Notes: a model not told the origin generated them from the sequence alone. Shown: positions 1 to 9,892, numbered from the stretch's first letter. The stretch is 64,000 nt of DNA from Hypomyces perniciosus (GCA_008477525.1 SPDT01000007.1:6076001-6140000); one strand, 5' to 3'. Program-made: numbers and translations.

Positions 1-111
1 TCTCCATATACATGAAAATACTGTGCCTATACTACTATTTAACCAGTATATCCCCCTTAATTATATTAGCAAAGTAATAAGATTGCTAACCACGAGTAAG
101 GAATAGCTTAA

Positions 112-1305
112 CCGTATAGCGCAATCATTCAGCGTTATGCTAACTATCTGGCTTAACGTACACTATTATACTGCGATACGGGAATCGATTGGGTGCGTAA
201 GCCTGAATTGAGGCTCGAGAATGCTTCCATTAATAAAAGGCTGTGGCGGAGCGCGGCACAGCTATGTGGAGCATAGAGAGATGGGAAACGAAGCTTGATT
301 CTATAAAAGAGAATATGCCGTAGTGGCCTCGCTATATATACACATGGCTAACACAAAGAAGAAGCTGTGTGCAGGCGCTTATGAAGCGCCTGCATAGTCT
401 GACACATCGCTTATGCGATGTGTGTGTCAGCTTGTATCTGCTTACATAGCAGATAAGAGCTCCCTAGCGCTGACAAGCGGTAGGGCCCCGGCCTACTCAA
501 CCCAACAAAGGCTTTTTAAGGGAACAGAGTTAGTCCAGGAACAGCTCTCTGCGCTGGTTGAGTGCAACGTGAGATGCGCTATTGAAGCCCCACAGCTAAT
601 TATCGTTACTAACACTTCTACCGCTTTAGATCCTGGAGACAGACCCTAGTAACGAGATTTCGATTGCCGTATTCCGACTGCTTGTCTTGGACCTCCTCGA
701 GTTATTCCAGGCTCTTAACCAGAGACTCATTCATATCCTAGGTGCATAACACTCCCCAGCCTTCCCTTACACACCTATTGTCTCACCTGCTCTCTATTAC
801 AGAGCACTTTTTTGAATTGTTAAAGCTAAACGCTAAAAGAGCTGTGGATATCTATAATATGTTTATGGGGCAGATAGAGTGCATTATACAGTATCTCGAT
901 ATTGCGCGATTGTACGAGTACTATACTGGCGTCGAGATGCCGATGCTTAAGCGCGTCCCTGTGGATCTTGGACGCCTGTTAGAGGACTACCTTATAGAGT
1001 CCGACTTTGAGACCTGTCGAAAACGGTATTTGGCAGAGAAGGTGACGGGTTCCAGCAGTATTTTATCCAAGTTAGCCGAGGCGATAAGCCCCGACGTCCC
1101 TAAGTCATCTTTAAAGTCCTGTGTGAACAAAGACCCCAAGCCAGATCTAATTGACTTTTCTGAATCGACTGATCCAGCTGGCATAAGCCAGTCGCCGGTA
1201 TACTATAATCCTATACAAGTGACTCTGCAGGATTACAGCACTAAGTTCGGGAAGCCGCAGCAAAGCCTAATAGTGCAGCTGCAATTGCAACCGCATCAAC
1301 AATAG
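112..1305 (+). pseudogene. AP180-type ANTH-domain clathrin adaptor, disrupted
   Basis: Translated exons match the ANTH domain of fungal clathrin-assembly proteins (AP180/YAP180), which bind phosphoinositides and clathrin during endocytosis. Recognisable blocks in order: a helix around 'QRYANYLA' (about 127-150), 'GIDWVR' (about 184-201), 'GTELVQEQL' (about 523-550), 'SNEISIAVFRLLVLDLL' (about 645-696), 'EHFFEL' after an intron, and 'CRKRYLAEK' near 1040. Two introns keep proper signals: 569-629 (GTGAGA...TTTAG with a TACTAAC branch site) and 742-802 (GT...TTACAG). Damage: an in-frame TAA near 151-153, and a 266-bp solo LTR inserted in the exon at 242-507 that brings further stops. The N-terminal part is degraded beyond recognition and the C-terminal tail ends early at 1305 in a Gln-rich run. 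Family membership is inferred from pattern recognition; loss of function is seen directly. Confidence 0.8.
242..507 (-). mobile_element. Solo LTR (Copia family of 39030-46143) in AP180 pseudogene
   Basis: The 266-bp segment begins TGTGGCGGAG and ends CCCAACA, and is flanked by a perfect 5-bp duplication AAGGC (237-241 and 508-512). Its reverse complement aligns end to end with both LTRs of the Copia element at 39030-46143, so it is a solo LTR left by LTR-LTR recombination, lying in the opposite orientation. Removing the LTR and one AAGGC restores the ANTH reading across the junction. It carries CA/TG dinucleotides where the central copies carry TA, so it escaped the RIP that hit them. Confidence 0.93.
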
Positions 1306-1846
1306 CAATTATTTAATCAGCCTCCGTAGCTACAATCAGAAATTGTGGGTGTTTAAGTCAGAATACACCAAGACAGATGAGCAAACTACAGGGCTCCTTC
1401 CCTTCCACACTAGATAGACGGGTGATACATATAATATGCTCTCCTAGCGGACAGTCTCTTCACCAGTTTGCAGTATCTAACAAATCTCTGTTTTCAGCTC
1501 CTCCTACTGTTCTCCATAAGCTGTTTGAGCGTTTGTGACACCGGATATAGCTTAGAAGAATAGCGAAGGAACAGCATTCAATGGTCAGCCAAGCAGGCCT
1601 TATACAGTGTTAATATTGACCCTGCCACTAACACTCGGTCATTCAACTCTCCCCTGTAAAAATTCTCCCACGCTAGCAGCTGTTATAGCTTGTTAATGTG
1701 TGGGGTAATTTTTGCAGGCCTACTGGCCTGTCTCTCCGCTTAGGCTTACTGGGCCTTAATAGCGCATAAAGAGGGAGGAATTCGGAGAGATTCACCTCCC
1801 TCGAGAGCTGGCGACGACATCTATGCAGCTCTGCTGCTAGTATATT
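1306..1846. other. No gene seen
   Basis: The stretch downstream of the AP180 relic is of mixed composition. A 72-codon minus-strand frame crosses it but shows no domain, signal peptide or splice support. It may include decayed C-terminal AP180 sequence, which I cannot align by eye. Confidence 0.5.
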
Positions 1847-1979
1847 GCCTTGTAAGAGGCAATAGACGACACTCTGCCTCGAAAGAGGCACGGCTACCGC
1901 CTCGCAAGAGGTGTTGCCGACGATGATACACTGCCTCCCGCGCGAGAGGCCTCGAAAACTACGTCGCCTCGCAAGAGGT
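1847..1979. repeat. Array of five GCCTC...GAGGC hairpins, four with GNRA-type loops
   Basis: Five short inverted repeats with the stem GCCTC/GAGGC (or near variants) lie at 1847-1860, 1875-1890, 1899-1912, 1933-1950 and 1966-1979. Read as plus-strand RNA, four loops are GTAA, GAAA, GCAA and GCAA, which all fit GNRA tetraloops; the fourth hairpin has an 8-nt GC-rich loop. The linkers differ in sequence, so this is not a simple tandem repeat. No known RNA family was recognised. Confidence 0.75.
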
Positions 1980-2651
1980 CCCGACAGCTAGCACTCAGGT
2001 TTTTCCCCTCTATAAGGAGGGTTTTTCATCCTGGTGCCTGAGGCCCTGGGCCTCGGACAACCCTCTTTCCTTTGTAAATTGAAATGTAGCGAACAGCTAT
2101 AGGGTCAACACCTCCGGTTATTCTCTAGCAGCTTACTGGCTAGTTAGGCCGGTTCTGAGTTAACAGGACTACGTGGAGGTGGCCCAATATCTCATCTATA
2201 GATGCGATAAAGACCTTGGCCGGCTCTTACCGACCTATTGCCCAGATGGGATTTGTGTAACTAGCTTACTTGTGGTCGTTAATATTAAAACAAACAAACA
2301 AAACAAACACAGGTTGCAGATCTTTACAACAGAATGAAGCTTGCGAGAAGTAAATTTAATAAGTTATTATTATAGTTCTAGTATAAATATATATCTTTTA
2401 ATTAATTCTTTAAGTAAAATATAAGTATTTACGTTTTATTTAAGGCGTAATAGTTTCAGACCAACGATCAAAGAGCAGGAGGATAGTGTTATGGACATTA
2501 GACTGTGTGCACCACACGTTACACTCATTGTCTCAACGGCAATGGAGTATATTGAATCACTGCAAACGCATTTCGGACTAAATAATTGAACAACAAATGT
2601 AGTCTTGGAGAAGAACTATTCAAGCGAAGCGCCCATCTAGCCACACAACCC
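1980..2651. other. No gene seen; A+T-rich 2280-2460
   Basis: The region contains a small palindrome-like run around 2035-2060 (TGAGGCCCTGGGCCTCGG) and an A+T-rich spacer. No coding pattern is supported. It may hold the 3' flank of the minus-strand secreted-protein gene. Confidence 0.5.
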
Positions 2652-3291
2652 TTAGACTGTGCCCGAGCATCCAAATGTCACAAGCGCAGCAATAATGCCA
2701 CCAAGCGGCAAACCAAGGAACGGGATGAACGCAGGAGTCAAAAAGTCCCAGATCAAATCCGTAACACCTGATGCAGCTACGCTGTTGCAGGTACCCGGAA
2801 CTGGCTCCAGCTCGTTATGAAACGTGAGCTCAAGGTGGGCAATTTGTGCACCACACTTGTCGGTCAGCTTGGCAACCAAGAATGTCGGGGCTTCATATTG
2901 CGCCTTGTAGCCAGCATCATGGCGACCAGTATATGGGACATTCGCAGTCTTCTTCTGCGTGCCTCCTGCTGCGGCGCTAAGGGAATCGAGTAGAAGTTTT
3001 CGCTGTGTGTCCGTGTTCCACTGGCCCGTCACTAGCAGGCTGATATCGAGTGTTTTGTGGGTCACGGTCCACTATGAGCGTACTGGTGGTCTGGAACGGG
3101 GCATTTGTGTTGGGGCCAATGGTGCCGAGGCGGTCATTGGCGAAGTACACGGCATCTGATGGCTTTGAATCGCCAAACTTTGTTGAGTTGATACCCGCCA
3201 GTGTGTTTAAAACTAAGGGATAACAGGGTGCGTCGGCAGCGACTGAAGCCGCGAGAACAGAGAGTATAAGAGTGCCAATGACGACCGCCAT
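2652..3291 (-). CDS. Small secreted protein, uncharacterised (one intron proposed)
   Basis: Translation starts at the ATG at 3291, directly before a clear signal peptide (MAVVIGTLILSVLAASVAA, then DAPCYP). An in-frame ATG further upstream (3336) would put charged residues before the hydrophobic core, so it is less likely. The frame changes between 3084 and 3031. A 52-bp intron at 3032-3083 (GTACGC...CTGCTAG) joins the two frames exactly, giving 588 nt or 195 aa. The alternative is a one-base frameshift near 3060, because the reading also looks coding through part of that intron. The C-terminal half has a hydrophobic stretch (about 'FLTPAFIPFLGLPLGGIIAAL') that may be a membrane or lipid-contact segment. 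No family was recognised. It is one of three secreted-protein genes within 3.2 kb. Confidence 0.6.
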
Positions 3292-4099
3292 TTTAAGATG
3301 TTTTTTTGCTGTGCTGTCGCAAGTGTATAATTTCACCGATTGAGTTGCAAGTGATGGCAGTCTCTAACTGGCCATGGACCTTTTATAATCTCCCGCATCA
3401 CATTACTTGTTGAGCGTTTTATTTGGTGCGAAAATGCTGCTGAAGTTTAAAATTATCTTTGCTTAGTCTCGACGGCTGGCTTGCTGACATGTTTCAAGCA
3501 TCTGGACCTGGCAAAAAATTCCCTCTGCGCTTGAAATAAACATCTCCAGTTTTGATGAGATACATGGAGTAAGTATGGTCCCAGACATATAATATGTCTC
3601 TACGCCGGCCCCCCGGTGTACACATTACCTGATGCCAACCGTAGATAGACCCTCCCCCACACCGTGGGGTCGGGATGCATAATCCCTCTGTGGGTACCAG
3701 GCCGTGGATCCCAGGGATGTGGTGTTTACGTCACAAACATCATCCAACATATGGTTCGTGGAATTTGACGGTCCCCAGGAGAAAGGGACTTGTCAGATAA
3801 GACAAATGGGAAATAAACATCGATGTGGTACGCGCTAGTTTTCGGACACGTGCTGTATGAGATACTTGGTATTCTGTGTGAAAGTATGAGACATTTACAT
3901 TGTTCCCTCGAGAAGCTATCTCACAGCGATTTTTTTATAGATACTTGAAGTCCCCTCGGACTTCACTTCTCTTTGAGAATCAAAACGAAGTCTTTCTGTA
4001 TCTAAAAGCCGTTTAACATTACTGGCTGGTTCGTGACAGACAAGCTCAGAAATCTTAGAAATAATTATAATCCTCAAACCTCAACCTCAAATCTTCACC
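3292..4099. promoter_or_regulatory. Divergent intergenic region between two secreted-protein genes
   Basis: An 800-bp space separates the minus-strand gene ending at 3291 from the plus-strand gene starting at 4100, so it should hold both promoters. A TATA-like TTTATAG lies near 3934-3940. No other element could be supported. Confidence 0.4.
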
Positions 4100-4495
4100 A
4101 TGCAACTACACATCAGTGCGGCACTGCCGTTCCTTCTTTTCCTCTCAAGCACTTTAGCAAAGGACTGCACAGCAGGAAGCGAAGAAAGCCCTTGCGTCTG
4201 GGTGGGAACCGGCTCGTTCGACGACCTTGACATGTCAATCTCCTACCAGCCGGATTGTTCTGGACACTGTTACGTCTATCCCTTCAACGGCATTGGTTTG
4301 CGAAACGGTGAAGATGGTCGAGAAACCACCTGCACGACCTACTCGGACAATGCTTGCCAAAACGTCCTGAACCAAACCGTCAAGGCCGATGGATACGTCC
4401 CATACGCGGGTTATGTTCTAAACCCGATGCAGCCTCCTCAGCCAATTCCCGGGGGGAACTCGATGCGATGCTACTATGGTTGCACGCATCACTAG
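4100..4495 (+). CDS. Small Cys-rich secreted protein (effector-like), 131 aa
   Basis: The single-exon frame starts at an ATG in good fungal context (CACC before ATG). Residues 1-20 form a signal peptide with a hydrophobic core ending LSSTLA, followed by KDC. The mature part is about 110 aa with eight cysteines, enough for four disulfides, including a CSGHC pair and a C-terminal CYYGC pair. No catalytic motif and no transmembrane segment follow the signal peptide. Size, cysteine content and position beside a transposon-rich block fit the usual profile of fungal secreted effectors or antimicrobial proteins, but no named family was recognised. It is oriented as the 5384-5812 gene and divergent from the 2652-3291 gene. 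Confidence 0.75.
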   Translation: MQLHISAALPFLLFLSSTLAKDCTAGSEESPCVWVGTGSFDDLDMSISYQPDCSGHCYVYPFNGIGLRNGEDGRETTCTTYSDNACQNVLNQTVKADGYVPYAGYVLNPMQPPQPIPGGNSMRCYYGCTHH

Positions 4496-5308
4496 CGCTG
4501 GTTTAAATGGTCGGACAGAACTGATATGGACGCCCTGCCTTGCGAACCACCTGCCTTGGTATAATGCCCCGCGGCTTTCTTCCCTTTAAATTAGGTCAAT
4601 TAGTTTGTTAGTCTTGGTCTGCTGTGTTGTACATATAGCATAAACAAGTCGGGATTCGTCTGTATACAATAGTGAAATTTCTGCACTTTCATCGAGAAAA
4701 TAAGACTCTAACCGCAATTTACTGTGATTGACTGGAAAATTCACCAGAGAGCCTTTGTGCGCCAAACCAGCGACCTAGCCGCGTTAAACTATAGAGAATG
4801 CGTGCTACATAGCGAGTCTAAACAAACACATGTTAAATTTCGTAGCTATTAGAGTCGCGCGAAGTATCGGAATAATTGGATGGCTAAAGTAAGAATCTTG
4901 CTTGCTCCCCCCTTAGAATGCATCGGTAATACAGTATTACAAAGTACGTCTCACGGAATGAATCCGGTTCCCTTCATTATTTTGACAGCTAGATAATTTC
5001 CACCGTGGCTATCAACGGCAGTCGGACTATATTTTTAGGTATAGCGCATGAGGGATTTCCAGGACGCAAATTATCGCGCCGCCATGGCGCGTTAGCCCTA
5101 TCATGCGGCAAATTTTATGACGTAAATATCGTGAAGCAAATACCATAAGGCAAATATCGGAAAGTAAAATATGCCGACGCCAACTTTTTGAAACAAACAT
5201 CTATAATTAGGAAGGGGGGCTGGGGGGGGGTGTGCAGACTCATTTTATGGAACTTGCACAAACGCCCCATTTTAAGCTCTAGACCCGGCTCTAGGGCGTT
5301 GTTTGGGA
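4496..5308. other. Intergenic; no gene seen
   Basis: This is the spacer between two secreted-protein genes. Short frames on both strands show no coding character. A G-run lies at about 5213-5230. Confidence 0.5.
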
Positions 5309-5316
5309 TATATAAG
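5309..5316 (+). promoter_or_regulatory. TATA box of the 5384 gene
   Basis: TATATAAG lies 68 bp upstream of the chosen ATG at 5384, a normal spacing for a TATA-driven fungal gene. It favours this start over the in-frame ATG at 5303, which lies before the TATA box. Confidence 0.6.
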
Positions 5317-5383
5317 TATGGAAGCAGCTCGCCTGTCACAATTCATGTTGCACCCAATTATCCTAGCTTCAAATGATCCTACA

Positions 5384-5812
5384 ATGGCAGTACAACTTTC
5401 ACTCCTTCTACTTTTCGTGGCCGCCTTTCAGACGGCCTCTGCTGATGACAGCTATGTCATGAAAGTAAACTACTACAGGGACCAGTCCTGCACATCATAC
5501 ATCTCATCCCTAAATATTAGCGCTTCTGCGCTGGATAGCTGCCTCTCATACGAAATCGATGGAGCAGGCAGCTTCAACGTTGCGAATTGTTACACCGGAA
5601 ACGAGTTGACTGGGTGCCATTGCGAATTCTATCCCTTTGCACAATGCCAGGGGAGTGTCTACAAGGCAGGCATGATGTCTGACGGAAAACCACTCAACAC
5701 CCATCTTTCGAGCGACTCATCATCTGAGCTGTTAATTACCAACTGTGCTAAGACAGCCATCACGATTAATGAACCGTTGTCGGTAATTTGCAGAAGTGGC
5801 TGGTACATTTAA
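5384..5812 (+). CDS. Small Cys-containing secreted protein, 142 aa
   Basis: The frame extends upstream to 5303, but the ATG at 5384 begins a clean signal peptide (MAVQLSLLLLFVAAFQTASA) and lies after a TATA box, so I start there. The mature protein is about 122 aa with eight cysteines, including a GCHC pair, and begins DDSYVMKVNYYRDQSC. It is a secreted, probably disulfide-bonded protein of unknown function. There is no transmembrane segment and no recognisable enzyme motif. With the 4100 gene it forms a tandem of two short secreted genes that differ in sequence, so this is clustering rather than a recent duplication. Confidence 0.75.
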   Translation: MAVQLSLLLLFVAAFQTASADDSYVMKVNYYRDQSCTSYISSLNISASALDSCLSYEIDGAGSFNVANCYTGNELTGCHCEFYPFAQCQGSVYKAGMMSDGKPLNTHLSSDSSSELLITNCAKTAITINEPLSVICRSGWYI

Positions 5813-6149
5813 AGTCACATGAAGTAGAGCGTGGCTGGAGGAGTGTTTGCTGCGGGAGGATAAACGGGGAGAAGATTCTAGTGCAAGCAGATTTTCTTCT
5901 TCTTTTTTATATTTCATCATTTCGAACAGCAATGGATGTATATTCCCTGAATGGAAATTAAATCAGGCAAGTCCTGGTGTAATTTCACCTTCATTGACGT
6001 GTCTCGAGACGTTCAGGCGAACTAGCGTTATGTGCGTGTGTGTGTATGTTGTTACGTTTTTATTTTTATTTTTTTTTATTACTATTTACGACCACTCTGT
6101 ATCTAGGTACAACAGCCTCGTTTAGGCAAACAGGTTAGTAGGAGCCAGG
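5813..6149. other. Intergenic; no gene seen
   Basis: This is the 3' flank of the secreted gene and runs up to the LINE relic. It contains a T-rich run at about 6055-6080. Nothing else can be supported. Confidence 0.5.
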
Positions 6150-7870
6150 GGTCTAGACCCTGTTCGCTACGTTTCGCTGGACAAAGGAAAGTTTTGGTGT
6201 GTTCTTAATCTATATCTTGTAGAGGGGGGCCGTATAGGTTCACCTCCTCCACCAGCTTCTGGAAAGCCTCGCTCCCCTTGGGTCCTAGTAGGTATATAAC
6301 TGGTCTCTCGCCTCTCGGTGTTTCGGGGAGGAAGCTCCTTGTTATGCGGCATTCGGCAAAGTGCCTTGGTTCTTTAGGGGAGCTGTATCTGTAATGGGAT
6401 TGCGTATCGTGGCCAAAACAGTTATGGTAGCTTTAAAAGTCTCTGTAACTAGACCTTTCTGCCAGCAGCCTGTATAAGATAGGTTAGGGAAGTTTTAGTT
6501 CTGGGGGGTTTAGCGGTGCTTTTAAGTCTTATAGTTAATAGCTTTCTAGGGTGTTTACCTTTTAATATTTCTTTTAGAGGGTTTTTCTTTTTGCTTTTGC
6601 CTAGCGCTTAATGTATGCTAGAGTACTCTAGCTTTGCAGGGGGAGGTTAAAGGCTGTCCTTTCCTTTGCTAGTTTATCCGCCATTTCGTTGCTTTATATA
6701 TCTTTATAGCCTGGCACCTAGGAAATAAATACTTTGCAGGGGTATATTTCTTTTACTGTGCGTTAGAACTGCATAAACTCTTCTTGTAATGAGGTTAAAG
6801 CTTTGCCTAGTAAGCCTTTAACTACTGATGTATTGTTAAGAAAGATGTATATTTCGTTAATTCTAGGGTTATTCCTTGTAAGTCTGGCTGCTGTTCTGAT
6901 TGCTTTAGCAGCTCCTATAGCTTTTGCGTTATAGACCTCTGCGTTAGCGAGTAGCCTGCAGTCTTTATAGACTTTGGCTCTGTAGTATACTGCTGCTCCC
7001 TATCCAGTCTTCCTGTCGAGTTAAGAGCCGTCTAAGTAAGCCACTGCCATTAAGGCTGGCAGCGAGTCTATTAGTTTAAGGTGCTTCTGCGTAGCCACCT
7101 TCTTCTTAAGTGTTTTAAAGCTTGGGCTGGCTTTAATGAAATGGGGTTTATAGGTAAAGAGAGTAAGTCGGATAGACCTGCCGATAAGTCTGGCTGTCCT
7201 TTATAGGCGAGTTGCAGGGAGCCGGACGTTTAGTCTGTTAATCCTGTCAGTTAGCGGATGGGACTGGTCTAGGCCCGCGAGTTGGGCAGTGTTTTTCAGT
7301 CTTGCCTGGGCGAGAACTGTAAGTGCAGGCAGGATGCCGGACTCTCTGTAAAGTACCGGGATGGGGGTAGTCTTCTAGACTAGGAGGACAGCGCGGGCTG
7401 CAGTTTTAAAGGCCTTGTCTAGTTTTACTGTAAGGTTATTGACGCCTGTGCTTACTATCCTGCCTGGGTTATTCCTGGATTCTCTCTCTAAGCCGGGCCA
7501 CTACGCCTTTATGCCGTATAGGGCGACTGGTAATACGCAGGCCTTGGCCGCTATGGCCACTGCATTGGGGGGGGAGCCTTTTCGGGTTTTGTTAAGGCTT
7601 TTTAGGAAGTTAGCTGTTTTTAGGGCCTTGCCCGCCTGGGCCTCCATGTGTTTTTTAAACGACAACTTGGGGTCGAGAATAATGCTGAGCTATTTCATGT
7701 GTTCTTCGGGGTTAACCTGTCTTCCTTCCAGTGTCACTGGGTGTTGAGGATTAGGTCCGCGTCTCTTGTGAAAGTGAAGGAGTTCGGCTTTGTCTGGAGC
7801 GAAGGAGATTGCGTTTTCCTGACCCCACCGGACCGCCCGGTATGTTGTTACGTTATGAGTGCTGGAAATG
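6150..7870 (-). mobile_element. Truncated Tad1-like LINE: reverse transcriptase end plus RNase H
   Basis: Read on the minus strand with many stops, the translation follows a fungal non-LTR element. A reverse-transcriptase C-terminal part (about 7870-7100) contains 'ENAISFAPDKAELLHF' and 'LPVALYGIKA*WPGL'. An RNase H domain follows (about 7030-6680), with an 'AYLDGS' start and 'NEMADKLAKE'. A terminal segment near 6450-6330 has the 'CFGH...HFAEC' zinc-knuckle pattern usual after RNase H. The 5' part (gag-like ORF, endonuclease, RT core) is missing, as is typical of 5'-truncated LINEs. Many stops are TAG/TAA at positions where Gln or Trp would be expected, in keeping with mild RIP. The copy is dead. 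Confidence 0.85.
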
Positions 7871-8134
7871 TAGGGAGATTATAGGGGAATTATAAGGGAA
7901 TTACGATATATTTGATTAAATGCGCTGTATTGCCTATAGGATAATACTGATGATGCCTTGTACGAATGACGGCGCATTTTCTGTGCAGATACGCAGAGGC
8001 CATCAAGGTCCTCTCTATGGACCTCAGGGGCTCCGACTGTTCAACATCACCATCAAATTATCGGATGTTCAATACGAGCCATATAGCTAAAAAGAAAAAA
8101 AGGTTACAAAGGAAATGCTATTATAAATATTGCG
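7871..8134. other. No gene seen
   Basis: Short spacer between the LINE relic and the MULE-like relic. Nothing supported. Confidence 0.4.
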
Positions 8135-8602
8135 CTACCTGAACCTGAAAATCCTCTTCGGCCTGCTTCCAGATATCTGCTGTACCATGTCGGGTAGTTT
8201 CAGGATTATTTTCCATCCGTGATTGTACGTGAGAGCCGATGCGTTTAATGCAAAGTCCCAATTAACATACGCCATTATCTCTTCATTATTCCGATTTCTA
8301 ATAGGTCGAGATGACTTGAAATACTGGCCTATTTGCTTGAAATATAGACACCAGGTATATAGCTCTTTATTATATCGTTGTGGTAATTCCATTGCCTTAC
8401 GATGTAATTGATTAGTCTTGATGCTTCCAGCAGGCTGCTTTTCGTACCAAGCAGCCCTTGCTTTGACATACCATTTATATATAACCTCAGGTACATAATA
8501 TAATAAGTTTTGTGCCAGCGGCTTTGATGTTGTATGTGTATTGGAGTAAAGGGCTCTGGTAGACTTTGCACCACTATAGATCTTGGGCCTGCCTCTGACC
8601 AA
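8135..8602 (-). CDS. Hypothetical ORF, 155 codons, next to MULE relic
   Basis: The open minus-strand frame begins MVRGRPK, a basic AT-hook-like start, and is rich in Tyr, Lys, Arg and Asn. No family was recognised, and there is no signal peptide or membrane segment. It lies just downstream of the transposase relic and could be its out-of-frame tail or an unrelated decayed gene. The frame is longer than most chance frames here, but codon use is not convincing. Confidence 0.3.
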   Translation of the reverse strand: MVRGRPKIYSGAKSTRALYSNTHTTSKPLAQNLLYYVPEVIYKWYVKARAAWYEKQPAGSIKTNQLHRKAMELPQRYNKELYTWCLYFKQIGQYFKSSRPIRNRNNEEIMAYVNWDFALNASALTYNHGWKIILKLPDMVQQISGSRPKRIFRFR

Positions 8603-9490
8603 CTAATAGTTCATCGGCCTGGCTAATCAAAGGATCTTGGGCTTGACTGGCTCAGGCAGCTTCAGCTTCTTGAGACCAAACAACCAGTGGCAGAGGGATA
8701 GGGAATTTCCTGGCTAGATGTGGCACAGACGACCCTAATAGAGCCTCTTGCTGCCAAAGAGGACATGCCTTTGATCTCCTTGAGTTGCTAACGGTATGAC
8801 ATCTAGGGCATGTTGGCGCCCTAGACTTCAATAGTTTAAATGCACTTCGCTCTCGCTGTGTACTTGACTGTGCAATATATGTCCTGCTCTGAATCCCTGA
8901 CTTAACTCTGCTTGGATCAGGTACTAGTTGGAGCCGTGTTCCATTTCGAATTAAGTGCCACTGCTGGTGGAAGTCATCTATCTGAAGGTCCTGGTGCTAA
9001 TTACTTAGACTTGTGAATGCAAGGCGGGCCATGTGAGCGGGTGGAAGTACCAGACCAAACTGAGGAAACAGGCAGATCACTCTTCTCCAATGTCTCCCGC
9101 TGTTCTTCAACTTTCTTTATTGCCTCGTGCGAGACCCAGCCATGTAGAGCACTAAACAATCTACTACCTAAATGCTCTTTTGGCTTTCGAGTGTGCTGTC
9201 TCGCTTGCGTTGACTGTAGCTCTGTCGATGCATGCAGACCAGATGTTCGACAATGCTTAGCCAATACAGCCGCTAATGAGGAGTAGAACTCTGCTTGCTC
9301 CTGAGAGAACTGAAAGCGGGCCTTTGCTCCTGTACAACCGCTTCCTCCCTCCAACTCATCTTGCTCCCGCAGGTGCGCTCTCTCGAGCTTATCTGGACAT
9401 GGAAATAGATATATCTATATCGCTGTGATATATAAGCGTCGAGTACCGAGTCCGCGGAAGCAGTCGTCCAAAAGATTGGTGACTGCCTCA
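8603..9490 (-). mobile_element. MULE-type transposase relic (C-terminal part)
   Basis: The minus-strand translation resembles the C-terminal part of fungal Mutator-like transposases. It has 'LHGWVSHEAIKKVEEQ' (about 9155-9108), a decayed SWIM-like end 'SHGPPCIHKSK' (about 9035-9005), then 'DFHQQWHLIRNGTRL', 'TQRERSAFKLL' and a zinc-knuckle-like 'CPRCHTVSNSRRSKACPL' (about 8800-8740). The DDE catalytic core is not visible, and frames change around 9000 and 8650. The first SWIM cysteines are missing or mutated. I infer a dead fragment. MULE assignment rests on motif order only. Confidence 0.5.
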
Positions 9491-9892
9491 ATTCCTAATA
9501 CGGTTCATCGATACCGCGGTTGCCATGTGGCTTGGGAAGGCTGCTGAAGTAAGTTTGCGGCTATGTCGCAAAAATATTATACGAGGCATTGTCATCGCTA
9601 GCGTCGTAGTGGAGTTCAGGACGAAGAGAGCTGGGGATTCCAGCATCTTTGACGCAGACCGGGCAATATTACTGTCGCTTCTCTTAGTGTAAGTGAATGG
9701 GACTGCGTTTTCCTGGGACCCCATGATAACTGCGCATTAACTAATTGATGAAATTGTAAGTGAAAATACAAAATACACCAGCACACCGATGCGAATACTG
9801 GTACGCTGCTAATATACAATTAAACCCCTATATAACCTATACTATAATTGCGCTGATTAGTCTAATCTTTTATCTTATATGGCTCCGATTTA
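9491..9892. other. No gene supported
   Basis: A 78-codon minus-strand frame (9488-9724) is present, but without domain, signal peptide or splice evidence. Confidence 0.4.

Noticed and set aside
7415..7884. Two plus-strand ORFs of 110 and 78 codons
   Set aside because: They are antisense shadows of the LINE reverse-transcriptase reading on the minus strand.
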